Shown here piece after piece: positions 26,664-35,378 of a stretch of DNA of 64,000 nucleotides (positions within the stretch are counted from its first letter, which is position 1; each line of letters starts with the position of its first letter). The position numbers were made by a program, and so were the translations under genes. Source of the DNA: Martelella sp. HB161492 (GTDB taxonomy: Bacteria > Pseudomonadota > Alphaproteobacteria > Rhizobiales > Rhizobiaceae); the NCBI RefSeq assembly GCF_013184775.1, contig NZ_JAATVV010000013.1, forward strand, positions 62,001 through 126,000, given 5' to 3'. The notes under the pieces were generated by a model. That model ran no database searches, was not told where the DNA came from, and was given only the letters and a program-made list of their open reading frames with translations.

Positions 26664-27160
26664 GCGGAAGACCCGTTCTGCCGCTGTTGCTGCTCGCGCT
26701 GAAAGCTTTTCAGCATGGTTGCCACAATCACCCTGTGGGCGGGCGCGACTGGGATCATGTAGAGGCGGCCGAAAAGATTGTGTGTCTTCACCGATGCCGT
26801 GACGGTCAGCATGTCCGCATGGGTCGAGATGCAGGTCATAACATCGAGATGGCGGTCGCGCTCGCTCAGGGCCAGAACGGTATCGCTTGCATATTCGACA
26901 AGGAAGAAATCAAGCCGGTCGCCGACTTTGGGGGTTTCGTGCCGGGTTCTGGTGAAGCCGCCGATGCGGCGAACGCCGAAGCGCGACGAGATCGCATCCC
27001 GGATGCGGAACGCCGTCGTCATGAAGGGCGGGGGATGGGCAATCAGGCGGTTCCATGCCTCGATTGCAGTCATCGGCTCGGCAAGGGCGATGGACGCAGA
27101 ATGAAAAAAGTCGAGATCTTCCTTCGGCGCGAGCAGTTGCACATTCGGCGGCAAGGTCAT
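26657..27160 (-). CDS. DUF2867 domain protein
   Basis: A 167-residue cytoplasmic protein of unknown function. The central segment (DFFHSASIALAEPMTAIEAW, FRIRDAISSRFGVRRIGGF and FGRLYMIPVAPAHRVIVATM) matches the DUF2867 pattern. The C-terminus is Gln-rich. The ATG at 27,160 (MTLPPNV) is chosen over an upstream open start at 27,181. It is convergent with the reductase gene, overlapping its end by 7 bp. Confidence 0.75.
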   Translation of the reverse strand: MTLPPNVQLLAPKEDLDFFHSASIALAEPMTAIEAWNRLIAHPPPFMTTAFRIRDAISSRFGVRRIGGFTRTRHETPKVGDRLDFFLVEYASDTVLALSERDRHLDVMTCISTHADMLTVTASVKTHNLFGRLYMIPVAPAHRVIVATMLKSFQREQQQRQNGSSAQ

Positions 27161-27194
27161 GGCGGTTCCATTCTGTCGCAAAGATCGCCCTTCC

Positions 27195-27293
27195 TAGCGC
27201 ATCGGCTCGAAATTCGGAATCGATATTCGAGCCGATGCGTAGATTCAATAAGCTAGAGCGCCATGCGTTCAAAAGGACACACGGCGCTCTAGC
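27195..27293 (-). repeat. Dispersed intergenic repeat, copy A
   Basis: Two nested inverted repeats: CTAGAGCGCC (27,253-27,262) with GGCGCTCTAG (27,283-27,292), and CGCATCGGCTCGAA (27,198-27,211) with TTCGAGCCGATGCG (27,226-27,239). Read on the minus strand it aligns with 62,962-63,030: both have CTAGAG, GTCCTTTTG, ACGC, GCTCTA, then CTTATTGAA and CTACGCATCGGC. Such elements, starting with an inverted GCGCTCTAG, are common between rhizobial genes. The remainder of the 375-bp gap up to pncB shows no other feature I trust. Confidence 0.75.
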
Positions 27294-27535
27294 ATGGCAA
27301 TCGTGGGGCTGACAGGGCGCTCTGGACGACCAGCGCGCGGCATGTCCGCGCGGTGATGCCGTTCGGTACTGGACTTATGCCCCCTTTTTTCGCTAATGCT
27401 TGCGACCGGAAGATGCTGCTCGATTGCAGCACAGGGTGATCTGGCGGCATGTGATGCCGGTTCCCCGTGATAATATACTCTAATCGAGTATCCCTGGCAG
27501 GCCGCGCCGGGGATTGCCGGCAGGGACGAAACATC

Positions 27536-28840
27536 ATGGCCAAGACCGATATCGCGACCCGCGTCTATGATCACACATGGAAGCTTGATCCGATCATCCG
27601 CAGCCTGCTGGATACGGATTTCTACAAACTGCTGATGCTGCAGATGATCTGGAAACTCTATCCGGATGTGCGCGCCACCTTTTCCGTCATCAACCGGACC
27701 ACCACAGTCAGGCTTGCCGAAATCATTGATGAGCAGGAACTGCGTGACCAGCTCGATCACGCCCGCGCGGTGAAGCTTTCGAAAAAGGAAATGATCTGGC
27801 TGGCGGGCAACAGTTTCTATGGCCGTTCGCAGATCTTCGAGCCGGAATTTCTCACCTGGCTCGCCGATTTCCGTTTGCCGGAATATGAGCTGACCAAGAA
27901 GGACGGTCAGTATCAGCTGACCTTTCATGGCCGCTGGATGGAAACCACCATGTGGGAAATTCCGGCACTGTGCATCATCAACGAGCTCCGTTCCCGCGCG
28001 GCCATGCGAGAGCTCGGGGTCTTCACCATCGATGTCACCTATGCCCGGGCCAAGGCGAAGATGTGGTCGAAGGTCGAGCGGCTTTCGGCACTACCGGGGC
28101 TCAAGATTTCCGATTTCGGCACCCGTCGCCGCCATTCCTTCCTGTGGCAGCGCTGGTGCGTCGAGGCGCTGAAGGAGGGGATCGGTTCGGCCTTTACCGG
28201 GACTTCCAACGTGCTTCTGGCCATGGATACGGATCTTGAAGCCGTCGGCACCAATGCCCATGAGCTGCCGATGGTGGCCGCCGCGCTTTCCGAGACCGAT
28301 GCGCAGCTTGCCGAAGCGCCCTATCGGGTGATGCGCGACTGGAACAAGCTCTATGGCGGTAATCTTCTGATCGCACTGCCGGATGCTTTCGGCACGGCGG
28401 CTTTCCTGCGCAATGCGCCGGAATGGGTCGCCGACTGGACCGGCTTCCGCCCCGACAGCGCGCCGCCGATCGAGGGCGGTGAGAAAATTCTCGCCTGGTG
28501 GAAGAAAATGGGCCGCGATCCGCGCGAGAAACTGCTGATCTTTTCCGACGGACTTGATGTCGATGCGATCATCGAAACCTACAAGCATTTCGAGGGCCGG
28601 GTGCGCATGAGCTTCGGCTGGGGCACCAACCTCACCAATGATTTCATCGGTTGCGCGCCGCATCGCGTCGGCGGGCTGAAGCCGATCTCGATCGTCTGCA
28701 AGGTAACGGACGCCAATGGCCATCCGGCGGTCAAGCTTTCCGACAATCCGGAAAAGGCGACCGGAGAACCGGCGGAAGTCGAACGCTATCTGAAGTTTTT
28801 CGGCAGCGACGACATGGTCTCTCACCCCGTTCTTGTGTGA
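27536..28840 (+). CDS. pncB: Nicotinate phosphoribosyltransferase
   Basis: A 434-residue enzyme of NAD salvage that joins nicotinate to phosphoribosyl pyrophosphate using ATP. Family segments are [20 protein letters not shown] near the N-terminus, [42 protein letters not shown]-type segment, [12 protein letters not shown] and [11 protein letters not shown]. The ATG at 27,536 matches the family start; the open frame to 27,467 is ignored. It is monocistronic as far as can be seen. Confidence 0.95.
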   Translation: MAKTDIATRVYDHTWKLDPIIRSLLDTDFYKLLMLQMIWKLYPDVRATFSVINRTTTVRLAEIIDEQELRDQLDHARAVKLSKKEMIWLAGNSFYGRSQIFEPEFLTWLADFRLPEYELTKKDGQYQLTFHGRWMETTMWEIPALCIINELRSRAAMRELGVFTIDVTYARAKAKMWSKVERLSALPGLKISDFGTRRRHSFLWQRWCVEALKEGIGSAFTGTSNVLLAMDTDLEAVGTNAHELPMVAAALSETDAQLAEAPYRVMRDWNKLYGGNLLIALPDAFGTAAFLRNAPEWVADWTGFRPDSAPPIEGGEKILAWWKKMGRDPREKLLIFSDGLDVDAIIETYKHFEGRVRMSFGWGTNLTNDFIGCAPHRVGGLKPISIVCKVTDANGHPAVKLSDNPEKATGEPAEVERYLKFFGSDDMVSHPVLV

Positions 28841-28921
28841 ATTCCGGTCTCTTCAAAACCGCAAAAGTGTGACGGATTAACAATAGCTTGGGACAAAGTG
28901 CACGGCCTCTCCGGGCTGGCG

Positions 28922-28950
28922 TTGACTTAACGATTTTGTTTAAATTATGG
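28922..28950 (+). promoter_or_regulatory. Promoter of the cobalamin riboswitch transcript
   Basis: TTGACT (28,922-28,927), a 17-nt spacer and TTATGG (28,945-28,950) form a good sigma-70 type promoter. The start point would fall about 28,957, right at the first base of the riboswitch P1 stem. Confidence 0.65.
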
Positions 28951-28956
28951 TCGCTC

Positions 28957-29139
28957 CCGGATCAGGTTCCGCCCTTGCCGGCGGATGAAAAGGGAACACG
29001 GAAAGGCATTTTGTCTCAGCCGTGGCTGCCCCCGCAACTGTAACCGCAGAGCCATTTCCGTTTAGAGCCACTGGGTTTTTAACCCGGGAAGGTGGAGAAA
29101 AGGCGATGACGCGGAAGCCAGGAGACCTGCCCGATCCGG
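28957..29139 (+). ncRNA. Cobalamin (vitamin B12) riboswitch
   Basis: The aptamer is closed by P1, CCGGATC (28,957-28,963) with GATCCGG (29,133-29,139). Conserved segments are AAAAGGGAACACGG, GGCTGCCCCCGCAACTGTAA, CCACTGG, CGGGAAGG and the B12-box GCCAGGAGACCTGCC (29,117-29,131). It binds adenosylcobalamin and should turn off the downstream receptor and importer genes when B12 is plentiful. The receptor starts about 150 nt later. Confidence 0.96.
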
Positions 29140-29185
29140 TCACCCATGCTTGAACACGGGGATTTGTTCAGGCGCGGTCGTCCGT

Positions 29186-29215
29186 CGCGGTGACATTGTT
29201 GAAACTGTCGCCGTG
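29186..29215 (+). promoter_or_regulatory. Candidate expression-platform hairpin after the riboswitch
   Basis: CGCGGTGACA (29,186-29,195) and TGTCGCCGTG (29,206-29,215) can form a 10-bp stem including two G-U pairs, with a 10-nt loop. No U tract follows. It may be a switching element in the leader, but this is only suggested by position. Confidence 0.35.
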
Positions 29216-29292
29216 AACGGAACCAAGTGCGAGGGGAAATTTCCAAGCCAGTTCTGTTCCCGGATTATGGGCCTGTCACGGCCCGATCGGGG

Positions 29293-31215
29293 ATGAAGAT
29301 GAGAACGACCCTTTTCGCCGGCAGCGTTGCTGCCATTGCCATTCTTGCCAGCCAGGGCGCTTTTGCCCAGGATGCCGATACCGTCAGCGATAGCGATGTG
29401 GTGCTGGCACCGATCACGGTGACGACGCCGCTGCGCCGTACCTCCACGATTGCCCAGTCCACCTCGACCGTGACGGTCATTACCGAGCAGGACATCGAAA
29501 AATCAGCGGCGCCTGACCTGCCATCGCTGCTGCGCAAATATCCGGGCGTCAACATCACCACCAATGGCGGGCAGGGCTCGACCGCCAGCGTGACGCTGCG
29601 TTCGGCAAGCGCCGATCAGACGCTGGTTCTGGTGGACGGCATGCGCGTCGCTTCGGCGACCACGGGCACAGCCTATCTTTCCAATATTCCGCTGAGCTCG
29701 ATCCAGCGGGTCGAAATCGTCGAAGGCGCCCATTCGGCGCAGTGGGGTGCCGATGCGATCGGCGGTGTGATCAACATCATCACCAAGGATGGTTCGACCT
29801 GCGAGAACGGCAAGTCGGTCTGTACCACGGTCGAGACCGGCGTCACCTGGCCCTGGGGCGGTTTCGCCAATGGCACGGTGCGCGGTCGTTCTGAAAGCGG
29901 TGTCGATTTCAATATCGGTCTCGGCATTCTCGGCACGGAAGGCTATGACTTTACCGCACCGGAAAGCGGCTATCTCGAGCCCGACAAGGACGGGTTCCTG
30001 CAGGGTTCGTTCAACTATTCGCTGTCGAAAGATTTCGAATGGGGCCGGCTTTATACCAGTGGCTTCTATTCGCGCTCCAACCCGCAGTTTGACGGCCTGT
30101 ATTCGTCCTACGGAACGCTCTATCCGGGCGCCAACGAATCGCTGCAGACCAATGCTGCCTTCAAGGTTGGTGCAGACATCAACCACAGCCCGGACTGGAC
30201 CTCGACCTTCGAAATCTATTCGGCGCTCGATTACAGCAAGAGCTTCCTGAAGGGCGACGACGCCTATAATTCCGATTTCAATACCAGCCGCTATGGCTTC
30301 AGCGCCAGCACGAAGAAGGAATTCGTCACCGGTGACGTCGCCAATACGCTGACCTTCGGCGGCGAAGCCTATGACGAACATGTCAGCTCTTCGACGGACT
30401 ACACCAAATCCAGCCGCGCGGTCGGCGCTGTCTACACGCAATATGCGCTGGAATGGGAAGCACTCGATCTCAATGCCGGTCTGCGTTACGACGGCAATGA
30501 GGATTTCGGCGGTGCTCTGACCTATAATATCGGCGTCGGCTATGAGATCGTCGACGGTCTGACGGCCCGGGCTTCATTTGCAACCGGCTTCAAGGCCCCG
30601 ACCTTCAACGAACTCTATTATCCGGGCTATTACGGCTATTATCTCGGCAATCCGGATCTCAATCCCGAGCGTTCCAAGTCCTATGAAGTTGGCGTCAACT
30701 GGGCCGCGACGGATTCCAGCAGCGTCGATCTGGTCTGGTTCCAGAACTTCATCAATGACATGATCGATTACACCAGCGATTATGCGACCTATACCAATAT
30801 CGATGAAGCAACGGTCTCCGGCGTACGCGCGACCTATTCGCAGTCGCTGATTGCCGATCTGCTCGACCTCGATTTCGGCCTGGAATATCGCCTGCCGAAG
30901 GATGACAGTTCGGATGAATATATCGCCAACCAGAACCGGCTGAAACTGACGGCGGGGGCGAGCTACGCCGCCACCGACAGGCTCAACCTCAATGGCGACA
31001 TCGAATATGTGGCCAGCCGCTGGACGAACCAGTCCAACGCGAATCCCCAGCTCGGCGACTATACGCTGGTCAATGTCTCGGCGCTTTATGCCCTTGACGA
31101 TGCATCAAACGTGAAGCTCGCCGTTGAAAACCTGTTCAACGAAGATTACCAGACGGTCTATGGTTATGATGCCCCCGGCACGACGGTCACCGTCGCCTAC
31201 AAGAGGACCTTCTGA
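29293..31215 (+). CDS. btuB: TonB-dependent cobalamin receptor (BtuB type)
   Basis: A 640-residue outer-membrane receptor. A signal peptide spans about residues 1-25 (MKMRTTLFAGSVAAIAILAS, cut after GAFA). The plug domain has SDLPSLLRKYPGVNI-type and RVEIVEGAHSAQWGADAIGG segments, and the rest is a 22-strand barrel ending in VTVAYKRTF with a terminal Phe. The riboswitch upstream indicates cobalamin as the ligand. ATGs at 29,293 and 29,299 are both possible; a GTG at 29,227 would give an overlong leader. It is followed directly by the importer genes. Confidence 0.93.
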   Translation: MKMRTTLFAGSVAAIAILASQGAFAQDADTVSDSDVVLAPITVTTPLRRTSTIAQSTSTVTVITEQDIEKSAAPDLPSLLRKYPGVNITTNGGQGSTASVTLRSASADQTLVLVDGMRVASATTGTAYLSNIPLSSIQRVEIVEGAHSAQWGADAIGGVINIITKDGSTCENGKSVCTTVETGVTWPWGGFANGTVRGRSESGVDFNIGLGILGTEGYDFTAPESGYLEPDKDGFLQGSFNYSLSKDFEWGRLYTSGFYSRSNPQFDGLYSSYGTLYPGANESLQTNAAFKVGADINHSPDWTSTFEIYSALDYSKSFLKGDDAYNSDFNTSRYGFSASTKKEFVTGDVANTLTFGGEAYDEHVSSSTDYTKSSRAVGAVYTQYALEWEALDLNAGLRYDGNEDFGGALTYNIGVGYEIVDGLTARASFATGFKAPTFNELYYPGYYGYYLGNPDLNPERSKSYEVGVNWAATDSSSVDLVWFQNFINDMIDYTSDYATYTNIDEATVSGVRATYSQSLIADLLDLDFGLEYRLPKDDSSDEYIANQNRLKLTAGASYAATDRLNLNGDIEYVASRWTNQSNANPQLGDYTLVNVSALYALDDASNVKLAVENLFNEDYQTVYGYDAPGTTVTVAYKRTF

Positions 31216-32097
31216 TTGAGTGCGGCGCGGGCAGAACTGTCACGATATTTCAAGGTGCTTGCCCGCGCCGCTTTCGTTGCCTTTCTTTTGCTCCCGGTCG
31301 CAGGCCCGGTCCGGGCCGGCGATGATCGTCCGGTGCGTGTGGTCTCGATCAATCTTTGCACCGATGAAATGGCGATGCTGCTGGCCGCGCCCGGCCAGCT
31401 CGTTTCGGTGTCGTTCCTGGCTGCCGATCCCAAGGTTTCGGCGCTTTCGGATGTTGCCTCCGGCTACCGGCTGAACCACGGCCTGGCCGAGGAAGTCTTC
31501 CTGATGAAGCCGGATCTGGTGCTGGCGGGAAGCTACACGACCCGCGATACCGTCAATCTTCTGAAGCGTCTTGGCGTTCCGGTCGCAGAATTTGCACCGG
31601 AAAGCTCGCTCGACGATGTTCGTGCCAATCTCCGGCGCATGGGCCAGCTTCTGGGCCGAGAGCAGGCGGCAGACAAAATGGTCACATCCATCAATACCGC
31701 ACTTTCGCGGATTGATGCCGAACCGGTCACGCAAATGACGGCCGCCTTCTACTTCGAAAATGGCTACACGGCCGGCGAGAATACGCTGACAAGCGAAATC
31801 GCGGCCCATGCCGGGCTGAAGAATGTCAGCGCCACGACCGGTCTTGATGGTCTCGGACGGCTGCCCCTGGAAAAGCTGATCATGCTTTCGCCGCAGGTGA
31901 TCGTTACCGGTGACGACAGCTATTCCGCCCCGGCGCTGGCGGAGAAGGTTTTTGTGCATCCGGCCTTTGCCGCGCTTGCGAAAAAGAGCCAGGTGGTTGA
32001 TCTTCCCGGCCGCGACACGATTTGCGGTGGCCCGTTCAACATCACGGCCATGGAAAAGCTCAGAAACGAGGTTGACCGGAGCACGGCGGATGAATGA
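31216..32097 (+). CDS. btuF: Cobalamin ABC transporter substrate-binding protein (BtuF type)
   Basis: A 293-residue periplasmic binding protein of the BtuF/FecB fold, with a signal-peptide core AAFVAFLLLPVAGPVRA. It carries RVVSINLCTDEMAMLLA near the start of the mature part and FLMKPDLVLAG. It should bind vitamin B12 and pass it to the permease. The start is a TTG directly after the receptor stop with AGAGGA upstream; a GTG at 31,255 just before the hydrophobic core is an alternative. The 3' end overlaps the permease gene. Confidence 0.88.
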   Translation: MSAARAELSRYFKVLARAAFVAFLLLPVAGPVRAGDDRPVRVVSINLCTDEMAMLLAAPGQLVSVSFLAADPKVSALSDVASGYRLNHGLAEEVFLMKPDLVLAGSYTTRDTVNLLKRLGVPVAEFAPESSLDDVRANLRRMGQLLGREQAADKMVTSINTALSRIDAEPVTQMTAAFYFENGYTAGENTLTSEIAAHAGLKNVSATTGLDGLGRLPLEKLIMLSPQVIVTGDDSYSAPALAEKVFVHPAFAALAKKSQVVDLPGRDTICGGPFNITAMEKLRNEVDRSTADE

Positions 32098-33091
32098 GAC
32101 CCATCGTTACCGCCTTGTGCTTGCCGGGCTTTCCCTGCTTGTGCTGCTGCTGTTTCTGGCGTCGCTGACAATCGGTCCGGCGGCGATCGGCTTTTCCGCA
32201 AGCCTCAAGGCGCTGTTTTCGCATGATGGTGGTGCGATCATGCTGATCATGCAGCAGGTTCGGCTGCCGCGGGCGATATTGGGGCTGATGATCGGTGCGA
32301 CGCTCGGTCTTTCCGGTGCGGTGCTGCAGGGCTATCTGCGCAATCCGCTGGCGGAGCCCGGCCTGCTCGGTATCTCGTCCTCGGCCTCGCTTGGTGCGGT
32401 GATTGCCATTTACACCGGCCTTTCGGCCGTCTTCGCGCTGGCGCTGCCGCTGATGGCGCTTGTCTTCGCACTCGGCGCCGTCATCGTCGTGCGCGGGCTT
32501 GCCGGCGGCGGCCTGCAAAGTCTGACGGTGATTCTCGCCGGTGTCGCCGTCACCGCCTTTGCCGGTGCCATGACATCACTGGCGCTGAACCTGTCGCCCA
32601 ATCCCTTCGCGGCGATGGAGATCATGTTCTGGATGCTCGGGTCGCTGGCCGATCGCTCCATGCTGCAGGTCTATGTGGCAGCCCCCTTCATGCTGGCCGG
32701 CTGGATAATCCTGTTTTCGACCGGGCGGGGGCTGAATGCCATGATGCTGGGCGGCGATGCGGCCGTAAGCCTCGGCCATGATCCGAAGCGGCTGATCAAC
32801 CGGGTGATGTGGGGGACAGCGGCAAGCGTGGGCGCGGCAACGGCGGTTTCCGGCGCGATCGGCTTTGTCGGCCTGGTCGTGCCGCATCTGTTGCGTCCGC
32901 TGGTCGGCTCGGTGCCATCACGGCTCCTGCCGGCGAGCGCGCTTGGCGGTGCGGCGATGCTGCTGATGGCGGATATCGCCGTCAGGCTTGTTGCCCCCGA
33001 CAGGGATCTGAAGATCGGCGTCGTCACCGCGCTGGTCGGCGCCCCCTTCTTCCTGTGGCTGATCTTCAAGACGAGGCGGTCGCTGCTATGA
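32090..33091 (+). CDS. btuC: Cobalamin ABC transporter permease (BtuC/FecCD type)
   Basis: A 333-residue inner-membrane permease of the BtuC/FecD family with about ten membrane segments. Marker segments are RLPRAILGLMIGATLGLSGA, NPLAEPGLLGISSSASLGA and GFVGLVVPHLLRPLVG. Its ATG lies inside the end of the binding-protein gene (8-bp overlap) and its stop overlaps the ATPase start. The riboswitch makes cobalamin the likely cargo rather than haem or ferric siderophore. Confidence 0.92.
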   Translation: MNETHRYRLVLAGLSLLVLLLFLASLTIGPAAIGFSASLKALFSHDGGAIMLIMQQVRLPRAILGLMIGATLGLSGAVLQGYLRNPLAEPGLLGISSSASLGAVIAIYTGLSAVFALALPLMALVFALGAVIVVRGLAGGGLQSLTVILAGVAVTAFAGAMTSLALNLSPNPFAAMEIMFWMLGSLADRSMLQVYVAAPFMLAGWIILFSTGRGLNAMMLGGDAAVSLGHDPKRLINRVMWGTAASVGAATAVSGAIGFVGLVVPHLLRPLVGSVPSRLLPASALGGAAMLLMADIAVRLVAPDRDLKIGVVTALVGAPFFLWLIFKTRRSLL

Positions 33092-33858
33092 GTATTTTCA
33101 GTGTCAAGGATCTGACGGTCGCGCTTGGCGGAACGACGATCCTCAAGGATGTCAGTGTCGATGTCGGCCATAATGAACTGATCGGGCTGATCGGGCCGAA
33201 TGGCGCCGGCAAATCGACGCTGCTCAAATCCATGCTGGGCCTGATCCCGCACAAGGGCAGCATCCGGCTGCTGGGTGATGATGTTTCGACCATGGGCTTT
33301 GACCAGCGGGCGCGATCGGTGGCCTATCTGCCGCAGGAGCATGAGATCGCCTGGCCGGTCACGGTGCGCCATGTGGTGGCGCTCGGACGGCAGCCTTTCG
33401 AAAGCGGCCATCCCTTCGGCGATTTCGAAAGCGGCCGGGTGATCAGCGATGCCATGGTGCGCATGGGCATATCGCATCTGGCCGGCCGCGTGGCGACAAG
33501 TCTTTCTGGCGGCGAGAAGGCGCGGGTTCTGATCGCCCGGGCGCTGGCGCAGACAACGCCGCTTCTGGTGGCGGATGAACCGGCGGCAGGGCTCGATCCT
33601 GCCCATCAGATCGGATTGATGAAAGTGTTTCGCGACCTGACCAGGGAAAGCCGGTCGGTGATCACGTCGATGCATGATCTCAACCTGGCGGCACGCTGGT
33701 GCACGCGGCTGATCCTCCTCAGCAAGGGACGGATCGTGGCAGATGGCCGGCCTGAGGATGTGCTGACGGCTGCGCGGCTGGCCGAGGTTTATGGTATTCG
33801 CGCCCGCATTGAGGCGGGCAAGGACGGTCTTGCCATTACCATTCTCGATCTCGCTTAG
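33088..33858 (+). CDS. btuD: Cobalamin ABC transporter ATP-binding protein (BtuD type)
   Basis: A 256-residue cytoplasmic ATPase of the FecE/BtuD group. It has Walker A GPNGAGKST near residues 37-45, signature LSGGEKARVLIARAL near 137-151, Walker B LLVADEPAAGLD and H-loop SMHDLNLAARW. It is the last gene of the riboswitch-controlled operon. The ATG overlaps the permease stop (ATGA). Confidence 0.92.
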   Translation: MSIFSVKDLTVALGGTTILKDVSVDVGHNELIGLIGPNGAGKSTLLKSMLGLIPHKGSIRLLGDDVSTMGFDQRARSVAYLPQEHEIAWPVTVRHVVALGRQPFESGHPFGDFESGRVISDAMVRMGISHLAGRVATSLSGGEKARVLIARALAQTTPLLVADEPAAGLDPAHQIGLMKVFRDLTRESRSVITSMHDLNLAARWCTRLILLSKGRIVADGRPEDVLTAARLAEVYGIRARIEAGKDGLAITILDLA

Positions 33859-34041
33859 GTTTTTCTTGCCGCCTGACGGCAAATGCGAACCGAAAGCGTG
33901 AACCACGCCATTGCGCGCGTGGCCCGTTTTCGCTAATAAACCGCAGCTTTGCCGACTGTCGCCTTGGCTGACGCCGGTTCCGCGATGGTCGAGTGCCTGC
34001 CATCCGTCTCACAGGCGCTTCTTGAATGTTGGAATGATTGT

Positions 34042-35295
34042 ATGGCCCGCATCGTCATGAAATTCGGCGGCACGTCCGTTGCCAATATCGAACGCATCCG
34101 CAATGTGGCGCGCCATGTGAAACGTGAGGTCGACGCCGGTCACGAAGTGGCGGTGGTCGTCTCCGCCATGGCCGGCAAGACCAATGAACTCGTCGCATGG
34201 ACGCGTGAGGCATCGCCCATGCATGATGCGCGTGAATATGATGTCGTCGTTTCCTCCGGTGAGCAGGTGACGTCCGGCTTGCTGGCGATCGTGCTGCAAT
34301 CCATGGGCGTCAATGCGCGCTCCTGGCAGGGCTGGCAGCTGCCGATCAAGACGGATAACGCCCATGGCGCGGCCCGCATTGCCGAGATTGACGGTTCCGA
34401 TATCATCAAGCGCATGGGCGAAGGGCAGGTAGCCGTCTGCGCCGGTTTCCAGGGGATTGGCCCGGACAATCGGGTCGCGACGCTCGGCCGTGGCGGCTCC
34501 GATACGTCGGCCGTTGCCATTGCCGCTGCGGTGAAGGCCGACCGCTGTGATATCTATACCGACGTCGATGGCGTCTACACCACGGATCCGCGGATCGAAC
34601 CCAAGGCCCGCCGGATGAAGAAGGTGGCGTTTGAGGAAATGCTGGAAATGGCGTCACTCGGCGCCAAGGTCCTGCAGGTCCGTTCGGTCGAACTGGCCAT
34701 GGTTCACAAGGTTCGCACCTTTGTGCGTTCGAGTTTTGATGAGCCGGATGCTCCCGGCATGGGCGATTTTAACAACCCGCCCGGTACCCTGATTTGCGAC
34801 GAGGATGAGATTGTGGAACAGGAAGTCGTAACCGGCATTGCATATGCCAAGGATGAAGCGCAGATCTCCCTGCGTCGTGTTTCGGACCGTCCGGGTGTGG
34901 CTGCTGCCATTTTCGGACCGCTTGCCGAATCGCATATCAATGTCGACATGATCGTGCAGAATATTTCCGAAGACGGGACCCACACGGACATGACCTTTAC
35001 CGTGCCGGCCTCTGATGTCGAGAAGGCCAAGGCAGCGCTTGAGCAGAAACGCGGCGAAATCGATTTCGACGTGTTGCAGAGCGAGACAGAACTGGCCAAA
35101 ATCTCGGTCATCGGCATCGGCATGCGTTCGCATTCCGGCGTCGCCGCTTCCGCCTTCAAGGCGCTCTCGCAGAAGGGCATCAATATCAAGGCGATCACCA
35201 CGTCCGAGATCAAGATCTCCATCCTGATCGACGGCGCCTATGCAGAACTTGCTGTCCGGACTTTGCATTCCTGCTACGGTCTGGATAAGAAGTGA
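34042..35295 (+). CDS. lysC: Aspartate kinase
   Basis: A 417-residue enzyme making aspartyl phosphate, the first step towards lysine, threonine, methionine and diaminopimelate. The kinase domain begins MARIVMKFGGTSVANIERIR and has VSSGEQVTSGLLA, GRGGSDTSAVAIAAA and TDVDGVYTTDPRI. The last 150 residues or so hold two ACT domains (RPGVAAAIFGPLAESHINVD and SHSGVAASAFKALSQKGINI) for feedback control. A start at 34,042 gives the normal family length. A hairpin follows the stop. Confidence 0.96.
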   Translation: MARIVMKFGGTSVANIERIRNVARHVKREVDAGHEVAVVVSAMAGKTNELVAWTREASPMHDAREYDVVVSSGEQVTSGLLAIVLQSMGVNARSWQGWQLPIKTDNAHGAARIAEIDGSDIIKRMGEGQVAVCAGFQGIGPDNRVATLGRGGSDTSAVAIAAAVKADRCDIYTDVDGVYTTDPRIEPKARRMKKVAFEEMLEMASLGAKVLQVRSVELAMVHKVRTFVRSSFDEPDAPGMGDFNNPPGTLICDEDEIVEQEVVTGIAYAKDEAQISLRRVSDRPGVAAAIFGPLAESHINVDMIVQNISEDGTHTDMTFTVPASDVEKAKAALEQKRGEIDFDVLQSETELAKISVIGIGMRSHSGVAASAFKALSQKGINIKAITTSEIKISILIDGAYAELAVRTLHSCYGLDKK

Positions 35296-35304
35296 CCGTC
35301 AACG

Positions 35305-35335
35305 GGCTGCCGGAAATCACCGGGTTTCGGCAGCC
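35305..35335 (+). terminator. Hairpin after lysC
   Basis: GGCTGCCG (35,305-35,312) pairs with CGGCAGCC (35,328-35,335), extended by GAAA/TTTC across a one-base bulge. The following TTCC is a weak U tract, so termination may be partial and ptsP may also be read from lysC. Confidence 0.5.
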
Positions 35336-35378
35336 TTCCCGGGGCGTCCTCCGTCCCAAAGTCCGGGGATGAAAAGCC

